This document shows, in pieces, positions 8,484-16,429 of a DNA stretch of 64,000 nt. A program made the translations under genes and the position numbers. Source of the DNA: Flavobacteriaceae bacterium (GTDB lineage Bacteria; Bacteroidota; Bacteroidia; Flavobacteriales; Flavobacteriaceae); contig JAQWFW010000032.1 in the NCBI GenBank assembly GCA_029238515.1, positions 27,547 to 91,546 of the forward strand, written 5' to 3'. Below the pieces are notes generated by a model, which had not been told where the DNA came from, did no database searches, and was given only the letters and a program-made list of their open reading frames with translations. Positions within the stretch are counted from its first letter, which is position 1. The number at the start of each line of letters is the position of its first letter.

Positions 8484-9725
8484 TTATTCTTCTCTTAATG
8501 CTTCGATAGGTTTAACACTTGTTGCTTTGAATGCAGGGATCAAGCCGATTAATGTTCCTAGTATGACTAATATGATAAGGGCTATAAATACGACGGAAAT
8601 AGATACAGAAGCATTCACTAATGTGGCATCGTCTCCTTGTCCCCAGGCCTTATCAATAATAATGAGAATCCAGCCGCCAGAAATAATCCCTAAAACTCCA
8701 GAAATCATGGTCAAAAAGACCGCTTCTACCACAATTTGACGCTTAATTTCAAATGGGGTGGCTCCGAGTGCTCTCCGTACACCAATTTCTTTGGTTCGTT
8801 CTTTGACCGTGATGAGTAATATATTCCCAATAGCAAACACTCCAGCAATAAGGGTTGCTATCCCTACAAACCATGTCAAAAATTGCATCCCCGTCAAAAA
8901 TCCAGTAATCTTGGCAAATTCTTTACCCAAATTGAAACTTCCAAAAGCTCTATTGTCGCGTGGATGAATTTTATTTAAATTACGTAGAAGAAGTTTTGTG
9001 TCTGCCTCTATTTGCTTGATGTTATATTCCGGTTTTCCCGTGATGACCATCCATCCAATACGGTCACCCTCATTATAAATTTGTTGAAAGGTTGTAAACG
9101 GAATATGAATATCACTTGTAGGGCCCATGTTCACATTTCCATTTTGAAAAACCCCTATAACCGTAAAGTTGATGCTGTTCATTTGTACATATGCACCAAT
9201 AGGATTTTCATCTTTTTCAAAAAGTTGTTTGTAAATGTCCTCCGATATAACAGCCACTTTTTTATTATAATTAATATCGTTTTGATTAATAAATCGACCA
9301 CGAATCATTTTCTTTTTTTGGATTTTATCCAACAACGGATAATCGCCATTAACGCCGTAAGTTCCCGAAAGAAAATTACGAACCACTAAGGCTTGATTTC
9401 TGTTTCTAGGAACCACAAATTCTATCCCCTCTATGTTGTCTTTAATTTTATCAACATGAGATAATTTGAGACGTACTCTTTTACCCTCTTGAAATCCTTT
9501 AAAAGGCATACTGGTGCTTTGTCCCCAAACAAAAACGCTGTTTGTTGCAAAATCTCCAAAAATACGATTAAAGGAGTTTTCCATGCCTCTTGCAGCACCC
9601 AACAAAGCAATAAGCAACAAAATTCCCCACCAAACACCCACCATAGTGATACCAGTACGAAGCTTATTTTTGCTCATACTGTCATAGACTTCTTGCCATG
9701 TATCTCTTTCAAATAAAAATTTCAT
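8484..9725 (-). CDS. MacB-like ABC transporter permease (FtsX fold), first of two
   Basis: 413 residues. It has one membrane helix near residues 24-46, a large periplasmic MacB-type domain of about 230 residues, and three helices at the C-terminus. The segment KERTKEIGVRRALGAT before the last helices is the typical FtsX/MacB cytoplasmic loop, and the protein ends in the common KATSVKPIEALREE. MacB-type permeases are mechanotransmitters that push substrate from the periplasm through adaptor and TolC. It has no ATPase domain; the separate ATPase is two genes upstream. A second, different permease lies just upstream (gap 4 nt), which suggests a heterodimer. Confidence 0.94.
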   Translation of the reverse strand: MKFLFERDTWQEVYDSMSKNKLRTGITMVGVWWGILLLIALLGAARGMENSFNRIFGDFATNSVFVWGQSTSMPFKGFQEGKRVRLKLSHVDKIKDNIEGIEFVVPRNRNQALVVRNFLSGTYGVNGDYPLLDKIQKKKMIRGRFINQNDINYNKKVAVISEDIYKQLFEKDENPIGAYVQMNSINFTVIGVFQNGNVNMGPTSDIHIPFTTFQQIYNEGDRIGWMVITGKPEYNIKQIEADTKLLLRNLNKIHPRDNRAFGSFNLGKEFAKITGFLTGMQFLTWFVGIATLIAGVFAIGNILLITVKERTKEIGVRRALGATPFEIKRQIVVEAVFLTMISGVLGIISGGWILIIIDKAWGQGDDATLVNASVSISVVFIALIILVILGTLIGLIPAFKATSVKPIEALREE

Positions 9726-9729
9726 AAAA

Positions 9730-10959
9730 TCAGTCGTCTCTTAGTGCTACAATAGGTTTAATATTTGATGCTTTTTTGGCAGGGATATAACCTGCCAATG
9801 CGCCAGCAGCAATTAGCGTCAAAGTTGCTGCAATAACGAGTGATCTACTTACACTTGGGTCTGTAATAAAATATGTTTTTAAACTAGGGCTTGCCCACTC
9901 CAAAATACCTACACCTGCCAATAGCCCTACATAACCAGCAGTGGTTGTTACAACAACAGACTCTATCAAAATAATAGAAACAATTGCCCCTGGGGATGCT
10001 CCTAAAGCTTTTCTGATGCCAATTTCTTTGGTACGTTCTTTTACAATAAAAATCATGATATTACTAATACCAACTATCCCAGCAATAAGTGTCCCCATAC
10101 CAATGATTAAAATCAAAATGCCTAACACAGAAGTCATTTGATTGATGCCTTTGTTTTGCATCGCCATATTAAAAACACGAATAGCTCGTTGATCATTTTT
10201 GGCTACAGTAAAACGTTTTTTAAGTTTTTTCTCTAAATCTACCCCAAAATCTATGGCTTGATCATAGTTCATTTTTGGATCATATGTTAGATTAATTTGA
10301 TCAACAAAATCATTATTTCCATAAATTTGCTGTGCAGTTGAAAGCGGCATGTAAATTATTCTTTCTTCGTTATCTCCTCCATCGTCTTTGTAGGCCCCAA
10401 CAACTTGGTAAGCGATTCCACTTAAATTAACATACTTTCCTATAGGGTCTTCTTTCAAAAACAAATCTTGCCGTACCAAATCGCCAATAACAATTGATTT
10501 GTTGCGCATGTCCATGTCACGCTGATTGATATAACGCCCTTGTGTAACTTTAGTTTTTTCGAGATATTGATGATCTCGATGAACGGCGCGTACAGAGTAG
10601 TTACTTTTTTCGTTTTTATAACTGGCAACTACGTTACGGTATATTCTAGATGTTATAAATTCTATACTTGGTTCAAAATCGGTTTTTATGTAGTCGTAAT
10701 CCTGATTTTTAAATTGTATGCGGCGACCAGCTTGGAGGCCTTTATGCGCTTTTGTGGTTCTTCCAGAACGAATAAAAACAGCATTGGCAGCATCGTCAAC
10801 AAAAGCTTCAGAAAATGTATTATTTAGCCCATTGGCCAATCCAAAAAGAATTGTAAAAAGCAAAATAGCAAAGGCCACCGTAAACCCTGAAAGTACACTA
10901 CGGGTTCGGTTTTTGTTTATACTTTGAAATATTTCGCGCCAAAGACCCGTATCAAACAT
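9730..10959 (-). CDS. MacB-like ABC transporter permease (FtsX fold), second of two
   Basis: 409 residues with the same plan as its neighbour: a first helix near residues 22-46 (SVLSGFTVAFAILLFTILFG), a periplasmic domain, and a three-helix C-terminal half with VKERTKEIGIRKALGASPGA before the last pair. It ends SNIKPIVALRDD. The two permeases are clearly related but not recent duplicates. It overlaps the ATPase gene by 8 nt, so translation is probably coupled. The cargo is unknown: antibiotic, lipid or peptide export are all possible for this family. Confidence 0.94.
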   Translation of the reverse strand: MFDTGLWREIFQSINKNRTRSVLSGFTVAFAILLFTILFGLANGLNNTFSEAFVDDAANAVFIRSGRTTKAHKGLQAGRRIQFKNQDYDYIKTDFEPSIEFITSRIYRNVVASYKNEKSNYSVRAVHRDHQYLEKTKVTQGRYINQRDMDMRNKSIVIGDLVRQDLFLKEDPIGKYVNLSGIAYQVVGAYKDDGGDNEERIIYMPLSTAQQIYGNNDFVDQINLTYDPKMNYDQAIDFGVDLEKKLKKRFTVAKNDQRAIRVFNMAMQNKGINQMTSVLGILILIIGMGTLIAGIVGISNIMIFIVKERTKEIGIRKALGASPGAIVSIILIESVVVTTTAGYVGLLAGVGILEWASPSLKTYFITDPSVSRSLVIAATLTLIAAGALAGYIPAKKASNIKPIVALRDD

Positions 10960-11653
10960 CGACTGTTGCTTTTACTTGTTTTACAAAATTATCTTCCATA
11001 ATGACGCCGTCTTTTAGACGAACAATGCGTTTGCACATGGCAGCAATATCTTTTTCGTGTGTAACAATTAAGATCGTTTTTCCTTCATTATTGAGTTGTT
11101 GTAAAAACGCCATAATGTCGTAGGAAGTAGTCGTGTCTAGTGCCCCTGTCGGCTCATCAGCCAAAAGGAGTTTGGGGTTAGAAGCCAAAGCACGAGCAAT
11201 AGCTACACGTTGTTTTTGCCCGCCAGAGAGTTCGCTTGGTAAATGTGTTGCCCAATCCAAAAGGCCCACTTTTTGTAAGTGAAACTTGGCTATTTCTTGT
11301 CTCTTTTTTCGTTTTAACCCTTGATAGTAAAGCGGTAATGCAACATTCTCTAATGCGTTTTTGTAATTGATTAGGTTGAATGATTGGAAAATGAATCCCA
11401 AAAATTTATTTCTATATACAGCTGCTTTTTTTTCTGTCAGATTTTTGATGGGGACTTCATCCAAAATATATTTGCCTTCATCGGCTTCATCCAACATGCC
11501 AATAATGTTCAGTAGGGTTGATTTACCAGATCCTGAGGATCCCATAATAGCTACCATCTCCCCTTTTTCAACAAAAAGATCGATTCCTTTTAAAACATGA
11601 AGACTAGAATCGCCTATGGGGTAAGATTTGTGGAGCTTTTGGATTTTTAACAT
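10952..11653 (-). CDS. ABC transporter ATP-binding protein (LolD/MacB-type)
   Basis: 233 residues from the ATG at 11653. The open frame extends 27 codons upstream to 11734, but only from 11653 (MLKIQKLHKSYPIGD) does the protein align with the family. Walker A GSSGSGKST is at 38-46, the signature LSGGQ at 142-146, Walker B LLLADEP at 162-168 and the switch histidine at 199. Length and motifs place it with the LolD/MacB-type ATPases that drive FtsX-fold permeases. It is the first gene of the leftward exporter run that ends with tsaB. No convincing TAnnTTTG box lies upstream of 11653. Confidence 0.96.
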   Translation of the reverse strand: MLKIQKLHKSYPIGDSSLHVLKGIDLFVEKGEMVAIMGSSGSGKSTLLNIIGMLDEADEGKYILDEVPIKNLTEKKAAVYRNKFLGFIFQSFNLINYKNALENVALPLYYQGLKRKKRQEIAKFHLQKVGLLDWATHLPSELSGGQKQRVAIARALASNPKLLLADEPTGALDTTTSYDIMAFLQQLNNEGKTILIVTHEKDIAAMCKRIVRLKDGVIMEDNFVKQVKATVDV

Positions 11654-11843
11654 GCTTTTTTTGTTCTTTTTGTGACATCTGTAAGACGAAACGCAATAAA
11701 TATTGTTACAGTTTTGTTCAAAAAAATAAATCATAGATTGATGTCGAGTTCATTTTTTATCTATATTTATTTTGTTTTTATGTGTAAAAGTCCCCTGTGC
11801 CTAAAAGCTTTAACTATGAATCAATTATTAATATTACCTACTT

Positions 11844-12071
11844 ATGACCTCGCAACAAGCAAAAAAACTATTGCTAAAAAAACTTGGAAAACGTATCAGG
11901 GATTTGCGAAAACGCAAAAAATTTTCCCAATATATCATGGCTAAAAAATGTGACATGGATTACGGAAGTTATTCAAATATTGAAAACGGAAAACGGAATG
12001 TAACTGTATTTACACTGCAAAGAATCACTAAAGCTCTTAAAATTTCTTTTAGTGAACTCTTTAATTTTTAG
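11844..12071 (+). CDS. Small XRE-family HTH protein
   Basis: 75 residues, essentially one Cro/C1-type helix-turn-helix domain: GKRIRDLRKRKKFSQYIMAKKC, then YGSYSNIENGKRNVTVFTLQRITKAL, the second and third helices with the usual 'S.IENGKR' recognition turn. The protein is strongly basic at its N-terminus. It probably binds DNA as a dimer; its targets are unknown. It lies between the divergent ABC operon and the convergent end of the cytochrome oxidase cluster, and its last 11 nt overlap the end of the small CxxC protein gene on the other strand. Confidence 0.85.
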   Translation: MTSQQAKKLLLKKLGKRIRDLRKRKKFSQYIMAKKCDMDYGSYSNIENGKRNVTVFTLQRITKALKISFSELFNF

Positions 12072-12288
12072 GGGTTTTAGCATTCGTTTTGACAAGCCGG
12101 TACAAAGCTATCGCCAATCCTCCGATTAAAACATAGGGAATAATCATTAGATAAACAATACCGTCATTCACTCCTTTGGCTGTATTTTGCCCTGCTTCAC
12201 TTTCCAAAACAGCTCTACACATTGCGCATTGTGCATTAGTGTAAAAACTAAAGCAAATAAAAAATAAAATTGCAAAAAATTGTTTCAA
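12061..12288 (-). CDS. Small CxxC membrane protein at the end of the cytochrome oxidase cluster
   Basis: 75 residues. A signal peptide (about 1-20, ending TNAQ) is followed at once by CAMC at 21-24, a polar stretch, and one C-terminal membrane helix at about 44-65. The predicted topology puts the CxxC on the periplasmic side. I have no named family for it, but a short protein of this type next to SCO and DUF420 is a recurring arrangement in Bacteroidota. A role in copper or thiol handling during oxidase assembly is my inference from motif and neighbours only. It starts 3 nt after the DUF420 stop, so it belongs to the same transcript. Confidence 0.8.
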   Translation of the reverse strand: MKQFFAILFFICFSFYTNAQCAMCRAVLESEAGQNTAKGVNDGIVYLMIIPYVLIGGLAIALYRLVKTNAKTPKN

Positions 12289-12291
12289 AAC

Positions 12292-12825
12292 TTAGACATA
12301 ATAAGGTGAAATCATAAGGTAAACAATGACTCCAGTAATGGCTACATACAGCCATACAGGATAAGCATATTTTACAATCTTTTTATGAGCAATAAAATCC
12401 CCTAAATATGCTCTAACATAGCTGTGCAAAACTAATGGAATGACAACAACGGAAAGAATAATGTGTGAAATCAATACAAAATAATAGAAATACCTAATGG
12501 CTCCTTCTCCACCATAGGGCGTTGGGTCACTAGTCATGTGATATGCTACGTACATCAAAAGGAAGAGCAAAGAACATGCGACAGCAGTTTTCATTAAATT
12601 TTCGTGAAGTGGGATTTTTTTGTTTTTTATCGCCCATAATGCACCCAAAAGTAAAAGTGCAGTGATGCCATTCATTGAAGCATATATTGGTGGTAAAAAA
12701 GTAAGTGCTTCTACATTTGGAATTCGAATCCCAAAAAGCAATGCAACCACAATAGGGACGGAAATGGATACAATATTGATCCACAGTCTAAATTTCTTTT
12801 CAAAAGGGTTTAATGCTTTACTCAT
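12292..12825 (-). CDS. DUF420 family membrane protein (CtaM-like)
   Basis: 177 residues with five predicted membrane helices. The conserved DUF420 histidines appear in PLHENLMKTAVACS, VAYHMTSDPTPYGG and LISHIILSVVVIPLVLHSY. DUF420 proteins, including CtaM of Firmicutes, are needed for maturation of haem-copper oxidases. It overlaps the SCO gene start-to-stop by 8 nt and is followed 3 nt later by the small CxxC gene, so the three are translationally coupled oxidase-assembly genes. Confidence 0.9.
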   Translation of the reverse strand: MSKALNPFEKKFRLWINIVSISVPIVVALLFGIRIPNVEALTFLPPIYASMNGITALLLLGALWAIKNKKIPLHENLMKTAVACSLLFLLMYVAYHMTSDPTPYGGEGAIRYFYYFVLISHIILSVVVIPLVLHSYVRAYLGDFIAHKKIVKYAYPVWLYVAITGVIVYLMISPYYV

Positions 12826-13564
12826 GGTTTAGTAATTTTAAAATATCTTCTTTAAGTGCTGAAATTTCTTCCAATTCTCCTTCATCATTAATTTGTTCTT
12901 TCTGACTAATATCGCCTTTATAATAAATTTTTGGGTTACCAAAATCATCCACTCTTGAGCGAATATACCCCTCTTTGTCAATTAATGCAAAATTTCCTGA
13001 ATGTTCAAACCCTCCTGCAGCACCTTCAACCTCTGCAGCATATAGATTGAATCCAACATTTGCTAAATTATAAATGTCATCTTGATTTCCTGTAAGAAAA
13101 TGCCAATTTGGATTTGTTACTCCATATTGATTTGCATAATTTTTTAAAGTTTCAACGGTGTCATATTCCGGATTTATAGTGAAAGAGGCAATGCCAAAAT
13201 CGTCGCGTTTTGGAAAGGTGTTTTGAATATCTACAAGGTTTCGGCTCATTTTTGGGCAGATTGTAGGGCAAGTCGTAAAGAAAAATTCGACTAAATAGAC
13301 CTTACCCTCGTAGTTTTTATTGCTGATAGTTATCCCATGTTGATTTGTAAAGCTAAAAGGCATTACTTTTTTTCGTTCTCCGTTGATGACTAAATAAGAA
13401 AGAGCAGTCTCATCTGTGGTTTGTAGTTTTACAACATCACTACGGCTTTCCGATCGAGTGATGTCTCCTTGTTGTATTCTTGTGATTATTCTAGGAATAA
13501 AAATAATCCCAAAAACCAACACAATAAATGCAATACCTACGTATGAATAATTAGTTGTTTTCAT
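12818..13564 (-). CDS. SCO1/SenC family copper chaperone for cytochrome oxidase
   Basis: 248 residues. An N-terminal membrane anchor (about 8-28) carries a thioredoxin-fold domain. The copper-binding set is complete: Cys99 and Cys103 in TTCPTICPK, and His188 in FEHSGNFALID. SCO proteins deliver copper to the CuA site of cytochrome oxidase subunit II or keep its cysteines reduced. Its start overlaps the upstream gene (13551-14270), which has a related fold but no such cysteines. That makes a tandem of an active and an apparently degenerate SCO-like protein. Confidence 0.94.
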   Translation of the reverse strand: MKTTNYSYVGIAFIVLVFGIIFIPRIITRIQQGDITRSESRSDVVKLQTTDETALSYLVINGERKKVMPFSFTNQHGITISNKNYEGKVYLVEFFFTTCPTICPKMSRNLVDIQNTFPKRDDFGIASFTINPEYDTVETLKNYANQYGVTNPNWHFLTGNQDDIYNLANVGFNLYAAEVEGAAGGFEHSGNFALIDKEGYIRSRVDDFGNPKIYYKGDISQKEQINDEGELEEISALKEDILKLLNHE

Positions 13565-14270
13565 TGTTCAATATATCATCGGCCCTGCGGGTAGTTGAAT
13601 TGAAATTTCCTTTTCGTTTTTGGCGATATTCAGTAAATAAAATACGCATATCTTCACTCATTTTATTTTTTAATTCGGCGACTTCCAATACATTGTAACA
13701 ATTCAACCCAAAGACAGGAGAATTGTTTTCTTTTTGGGTTTTTGTTCGGTCATCCAAGCGTCCTCGTTGATGGCGTTCTTTATCGATAATAAAAATATGA
13801 TCGGAAGCCAAATCAGCATTTAAAAACGTTGCTGTTTTTAAGGAAGCGTAAGCTTTTTTTAAAGCATTTTCTGAACCATAAGCAAAAGTCCAATAGCTCA
13901 GAGGTTCAAAATTATTGAGTTCTTTTTTTAGGGCTTTTGCTTGAGTCTTTGCTGATTCTGGCAACAATACAATGACCTGGAAGCGCTTGAACCCACGAAA
14001 TTTGTCATATACCAACTCTTTCAAATTGAGTGCTCGTGTGGCGTCGTCCATGGGGTTTTCTCCAAAAAACCCTAAAACTGTAAGCTGATTTTCGAGGTTT
14101 ACAGACGCTCCAGATTCCGTTTGAAAATCATAAAGTTCTGCTATGTCATTCCGAACGATGTCCAAGGGGTTATAATTATGTTTTGATGGGTATAAGAATA
14201 ACAAAAACAGTACTGGTAAAAAAAACAGTACAGAAAGCACAAGTGGTTTTTTGACTTTAGTGGGAATCAT
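13551..14270 (-). CDS. Membrane-anchored SCO/thioredoxin-like protein lacking the CxxxC motif
   Basis: 239 residues. One N-terminal membrane helix (about 9-28) precedes a soluble domain. ENQLTVLGFFGENPMDD sits where a SCO protein would have its CxxxC copper site, but there is no cysteine there; the only one I see is in GLNCYNVLEV. A later segment, DHIFIIDKERHQRGRLDDR, resembles the 'IDK.G..R' strand of SCO proteins. I infer a catalytically dead thioredoxin-like paralogue that helps oxidase assembly; no function is shown. It overlaps the SCO gene by 14 nt. Its ATG lies only 4 nt from a TATTTTTG box. Confidence 0.8.
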   Translation of the reverse strand: MIPTKVKKPLVLSVLFFLPVLFLLFLYPSKHNYNPLDIVRNDIAELYDFQTESGASVNLENQLTVLGFFGENPMDDATRALNLKELVYDKFRGFKRFQVIVLLPESAKTQAKALKKELNNFEPLSYWTFAYGSENALKKAYASLKTATFLNADLASDHIFIIDKERHQRGRLDDRTKTQKENNSPVFGLNCYNVLEVAELKNKMSEDMRILFTEYRQKRKGNFNSTTRRADDILNNENN

Positions 14271-14274
14271 TGTG

Positions 14275-14282
14275 CAAAAATA
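14275..14282 (-). promoter_or_regulatory. Possible -7 box (TATTTTTG) for the SCO-DUF420 genes
   Basis: On the minus strand this octamer fits TAnnTTTG and ends 4 nt before the ATG at 14270. It lies inside the T-rich tail of the terminator just upstream. No clear -33 TTG is placed correctly because that position is in the hairpin. If real, the transcript would be nearly leaderless. Confidence 0.35.
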
Positions 14283-14316
14283 AAAAAGACGGTTAATTAA
14301 AACCGCCTTTTTTATT
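14282..14316 (-). terminator. Rho-independent terminator after the cytochrome oxidase subunit genes
   Basis: Read on the minus strand: an A run, then GGCGGTT, loop TTAATT, AACCGTC and a T run of six. The stem has seven pairs with one G-T wobble and is extended by A-T pairs. It separates the subunit genes (cyoE to subunit IV) from the assembly-factor genes. Because A and T runs flank both sides it could also act on the other strand, where no gene ends. Confidence 0.75.
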
Positions 14317-14334
14317 ATAATATATTCTTAATGT

Positions 14335-14778
14335 TTAAAAATCTCGTTTGACAAATCCATTTGTATAAACAGATTCGATATAACCGCCCTCTTGCAGCAA
14401 AATGAAAACTAAATAGCAAATGAGGAAAACAGCAGTCCAAACAACTAATCTACGAAGAGATTTCGTTTCATCGCGCATGTGCATGAAATCCCAAGTAATA
14501 TAGTATGCCTTTACTATTGTAAGGACAATAAATATCAAGTTCAAACTTTTGGTGTATATAAACGCCGATAAAGTGATATTTAAAAGCGTTGCGCCTAAAC
14601 CACCTTCAAAAGGGGTCATGGAAGGGGACATAAGGGCTTCTGGTTTGTAAATCCCTAGAACAACTTCGACTGCTGTAACTATGGTTAGCAACAAAAGAAC
14701 CCCCCAGATTTTTTGGGTGTTGGATTTAAATTTTATTAAACCTCTGAAAATTTCTAATTTATGTGCGTGATCTGCCAT
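14335..14778 (-). CDS. Cytochrome c oxidase subunit IV-type small subunit
   Basis: 147 residues with three membrane helices, the size and topology of the prokaryotic cytochrome C oxidase subunit IV (CyoD-like) family in Bacteroidota. The segment IVKAYYITWDFMHMRDETKS after the second helix is the family's most recognisable part. The subunit has no redox centre and stabilises the complex in the inner membrane. It starts 18 nt after the subunit III stop and is the last gene before the terminator at about 14282-14316. Confidence 0.88.
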   Translation of the reverse strand: MADHAHKLEIFRGLIKFKSNTQKIWGVLLLLTIVTAVEVVLGIYKPEALMSPSMTPFEGGLGATLLNITLSAFIYTKSLNLIFIVLTIVKAYYITWDFMHMRDETKSLRRLVVWTAVFLICYLVFILLQEGGYIESVYTNGFVKRDF

Positions 14779-14796
14779 TTTAAAAAATATATATTG

Positions 14797-15798
14797 TTAT
14801 ACAAGGTAAAAGAAGGTGAAAACGAAAACCCATACCAAATCGACAAAGTGCCAGTATAGTCCTACTTTCTCCACCATTTCGTAATTTTTTCTGCGCTCAT
14901 AGGTTCCAATGATCACGTTAAAGAAAATAATGATGTTGATTACTACTCCAGAAAGTACGTGAAATCCGTGAAATCCTGTAATAAAAAAGAAAAAGTCGGC
15001 AAAAAGTGGTGTACCATATTCGTTAACTTCCAAATTGGCTCCTTTTACATAACGCTTCCCATTAGCTTTCAATTGTGCTAAGGATTCTTCTCTTGATAAA
15101 ACTGTTTTTTCTCCTTCTTCGTTGATGGTTTGGGTACGTACTAAAATATTTGGGTGAGCCTCTAATCCGTGGTAGACATCTTCAACAGAGAATGCTGGTA
15201 AAGCGCCTTCATCGACAAACCAAAGCCCGTTTTTGTTTTGGTGTTGTTTACGATCTGAATGTGCTGCAATTGCAAATTCTTCGACAGCAACTCGTTTAAA
15301 TACTTCTTCACCATCTATTGTTTTGTACGCTCCAAATTGAAGAATATTTCCGCCTTTAGTTTGAACAGCACCATAATCTCCTTGAATGAATGTTGCCCAT
15401 TCCCAAGCTTGGGATCCAACAAAAATAATTCCACCAATGATAGTAAAAAACATATACCATATTACTTTGTTTTTCTTCATTTGGTGTCCAGCATCTACTG
15501 CTAGTACCATAGTTACAGATGACATGATAAGAACAAATGTCATAAATGCAACATAAATCATAGGAAGTTCTTGACCGTGCAGAAAGGGCACGTGGGTAAA
15601 GACCTCATCAGCAATAGGCCAATAGTCTATAAATTTGAATCGGGAAAATCCGTAGGCGGCCAAAAAGCCGGAAAATGTTAAAGCATCTGAAACAATGAAA
15701 AACCACATCATCATTTTACCATAACTTGCTTTTAGTGGCTGATTGCCTCCGCCCCAAGTTTTTCCTTCTGTTCCTGTGCTAACTACTGTAGAATCCAT
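14797..15798 (-). CDS. Cytochrome c oxidase subunit III (long form)
   Basis: 333 residues from the ATG at 15798. A 13-codon upstream extension to 15837 is open but does not look like the family N-terminus, which begins MDSTVVSTGTEGKTWGGG. Seven helices are expected: two before and several after a polar insertion of about 100 residues (roughly QGDYGAVQ to NEYGTPLF). That insertion is absent from proteobacterial subunit III but usual in Bacteroidota. ITGFHGFHVLSGV near the C-terminus is the conserved subunit III helix. The subunit is part of the terminal oxidase that reduces oxygen and pumps protons. Confidence 0.93.
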   Translation of the reverse strand: MDSTVVSTGTEGKTWGGGNQPLKASYGKMMMWFFIVSDALTFSGFLAAYGFSRFKFIDYWPIADEVFTHVPFLHGQELPMIYVAFMTFVLIMSSVTMVLAVDAGHQMKKNKVIWYMFFTIIGGIIFVGSQAWEWATFIQGDYGAVQTKGGNILQFGAYKTIDGEEVFKRVAVEEFAIAAHSDRKQHQNKNGLWFVDEGALPAFSVEDVYHGLEAHPNILVRTQTINEEGEKTVLSREESLAQLKANGKRYVKGANLEVNEYGTPLFADFFFFITGFHGFHVLSGVVINIIIFFNVIIGTYERRKNYEMVEKVGLYWHFVDLVWVFVFTFFYLV

Positions 15799-15842
15799 AG
15801 TTGAAATATTGTTTTTGAGTTGTGCAAAAATAATCAATTTAT

Positions 15843-16424
15843 TTAGTTAAAGAAATATAAAAAGAAAAAGAGATACAGCCATAAAACATCAACAAAATGC
15901 CAAAAAGTTGAAGCTAAATCGAATCCTAGTTTGTTTGTAGGCGAATATTTCTTCTTCAGGTGATTAATCGTAACGACGATAAGACAAATTAACCCCACAA
16001 CAACATGTAAGATATGTACCACTGCAATAATATAGATGTAAGACATCGTGATGTTGCTTGTTGGGCCTGTAAAATTATATCCAGATTGAATGATTTCGTT
16101 AAATCCAGAAAACTGTGTGTAAATAAAAGCTAATCCCAAAATAAAGGCCCCCATCAGAAGAGAAATACTCAACTGATTTTGGTTTTTTAAGATTGCTTTT
16201 TTTGAAAAATAAAGAATAATACTGCTCATTGCAATAATGATAGTACTTGCTGTGAATGATTGTGGTAATTCAAAATTTATGAGCCAATCTTCTCGTGTAC
16301 TACTTACTATGAAGGCGCTTGTTAGGCCTCCAAATGACATCACCAACGATACAATACCAAACCAAAGCATCATTTTTTTTGCTCTTATATCTTTCTCCTT
16401 TTGTGTTCCTTGTGTTAAATCCAT
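15843..16424 (-). CDS. Haem-copper oxidase subunit III-like protein (short form)
   Basis: 193 residues, five predicted membrane helices. Family marks are the first helix (MMLWFGIVSLVMSFGGLTSA), VVHILHVVVGLICLI and the C-terminal STFWHFVDVLWLYLFF. This is the CyoC-length version of subunit III; the next gene downstream is a longer version of the same fold. Pairs of subunit III-like genes next to cyoE are common in flavobacteria. Which one, or both, enters the complex cannot be told here. It starts 5 nt after the cyoE stop. Confidence 0.93.
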   Translation of the reverse strand: MDLTQGTQKEKDIRAKKMMLWFGIVSLVMSFGGLTSAFIVSSTREDWLINFELPQSFTASTIIIAMSSIILYFSKKAILKNQNQLSISLLMGAFILGLAFIYTQFSGFNEIIQSGYNFTGPTSNITMSYIYIIAVVHILHVVVGLICLIVVTINHLKKKYSPTNKLGFDLASTFWHFVDVLWLYLFFFLYFFN

Positions 16425-16429
16425 AATAC

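Noticed and set aside
10952..11734. ABC ATPase start at 11734
   Set aside because: The first 27 residues are unlike the family and Cys/Asn-rich; MLKIQKLHKSYP at 11653 is the standard N-terminus.
11672..11944. 90-residue open frame on the plus strand across the gap between the ABC gene and the HTH gene
   Set aside because: It overlaps the HTH gene in another frame and the ABC upstream region, and its sequence is low in any recognisable pattern; the HTH frame is clearly the real one.
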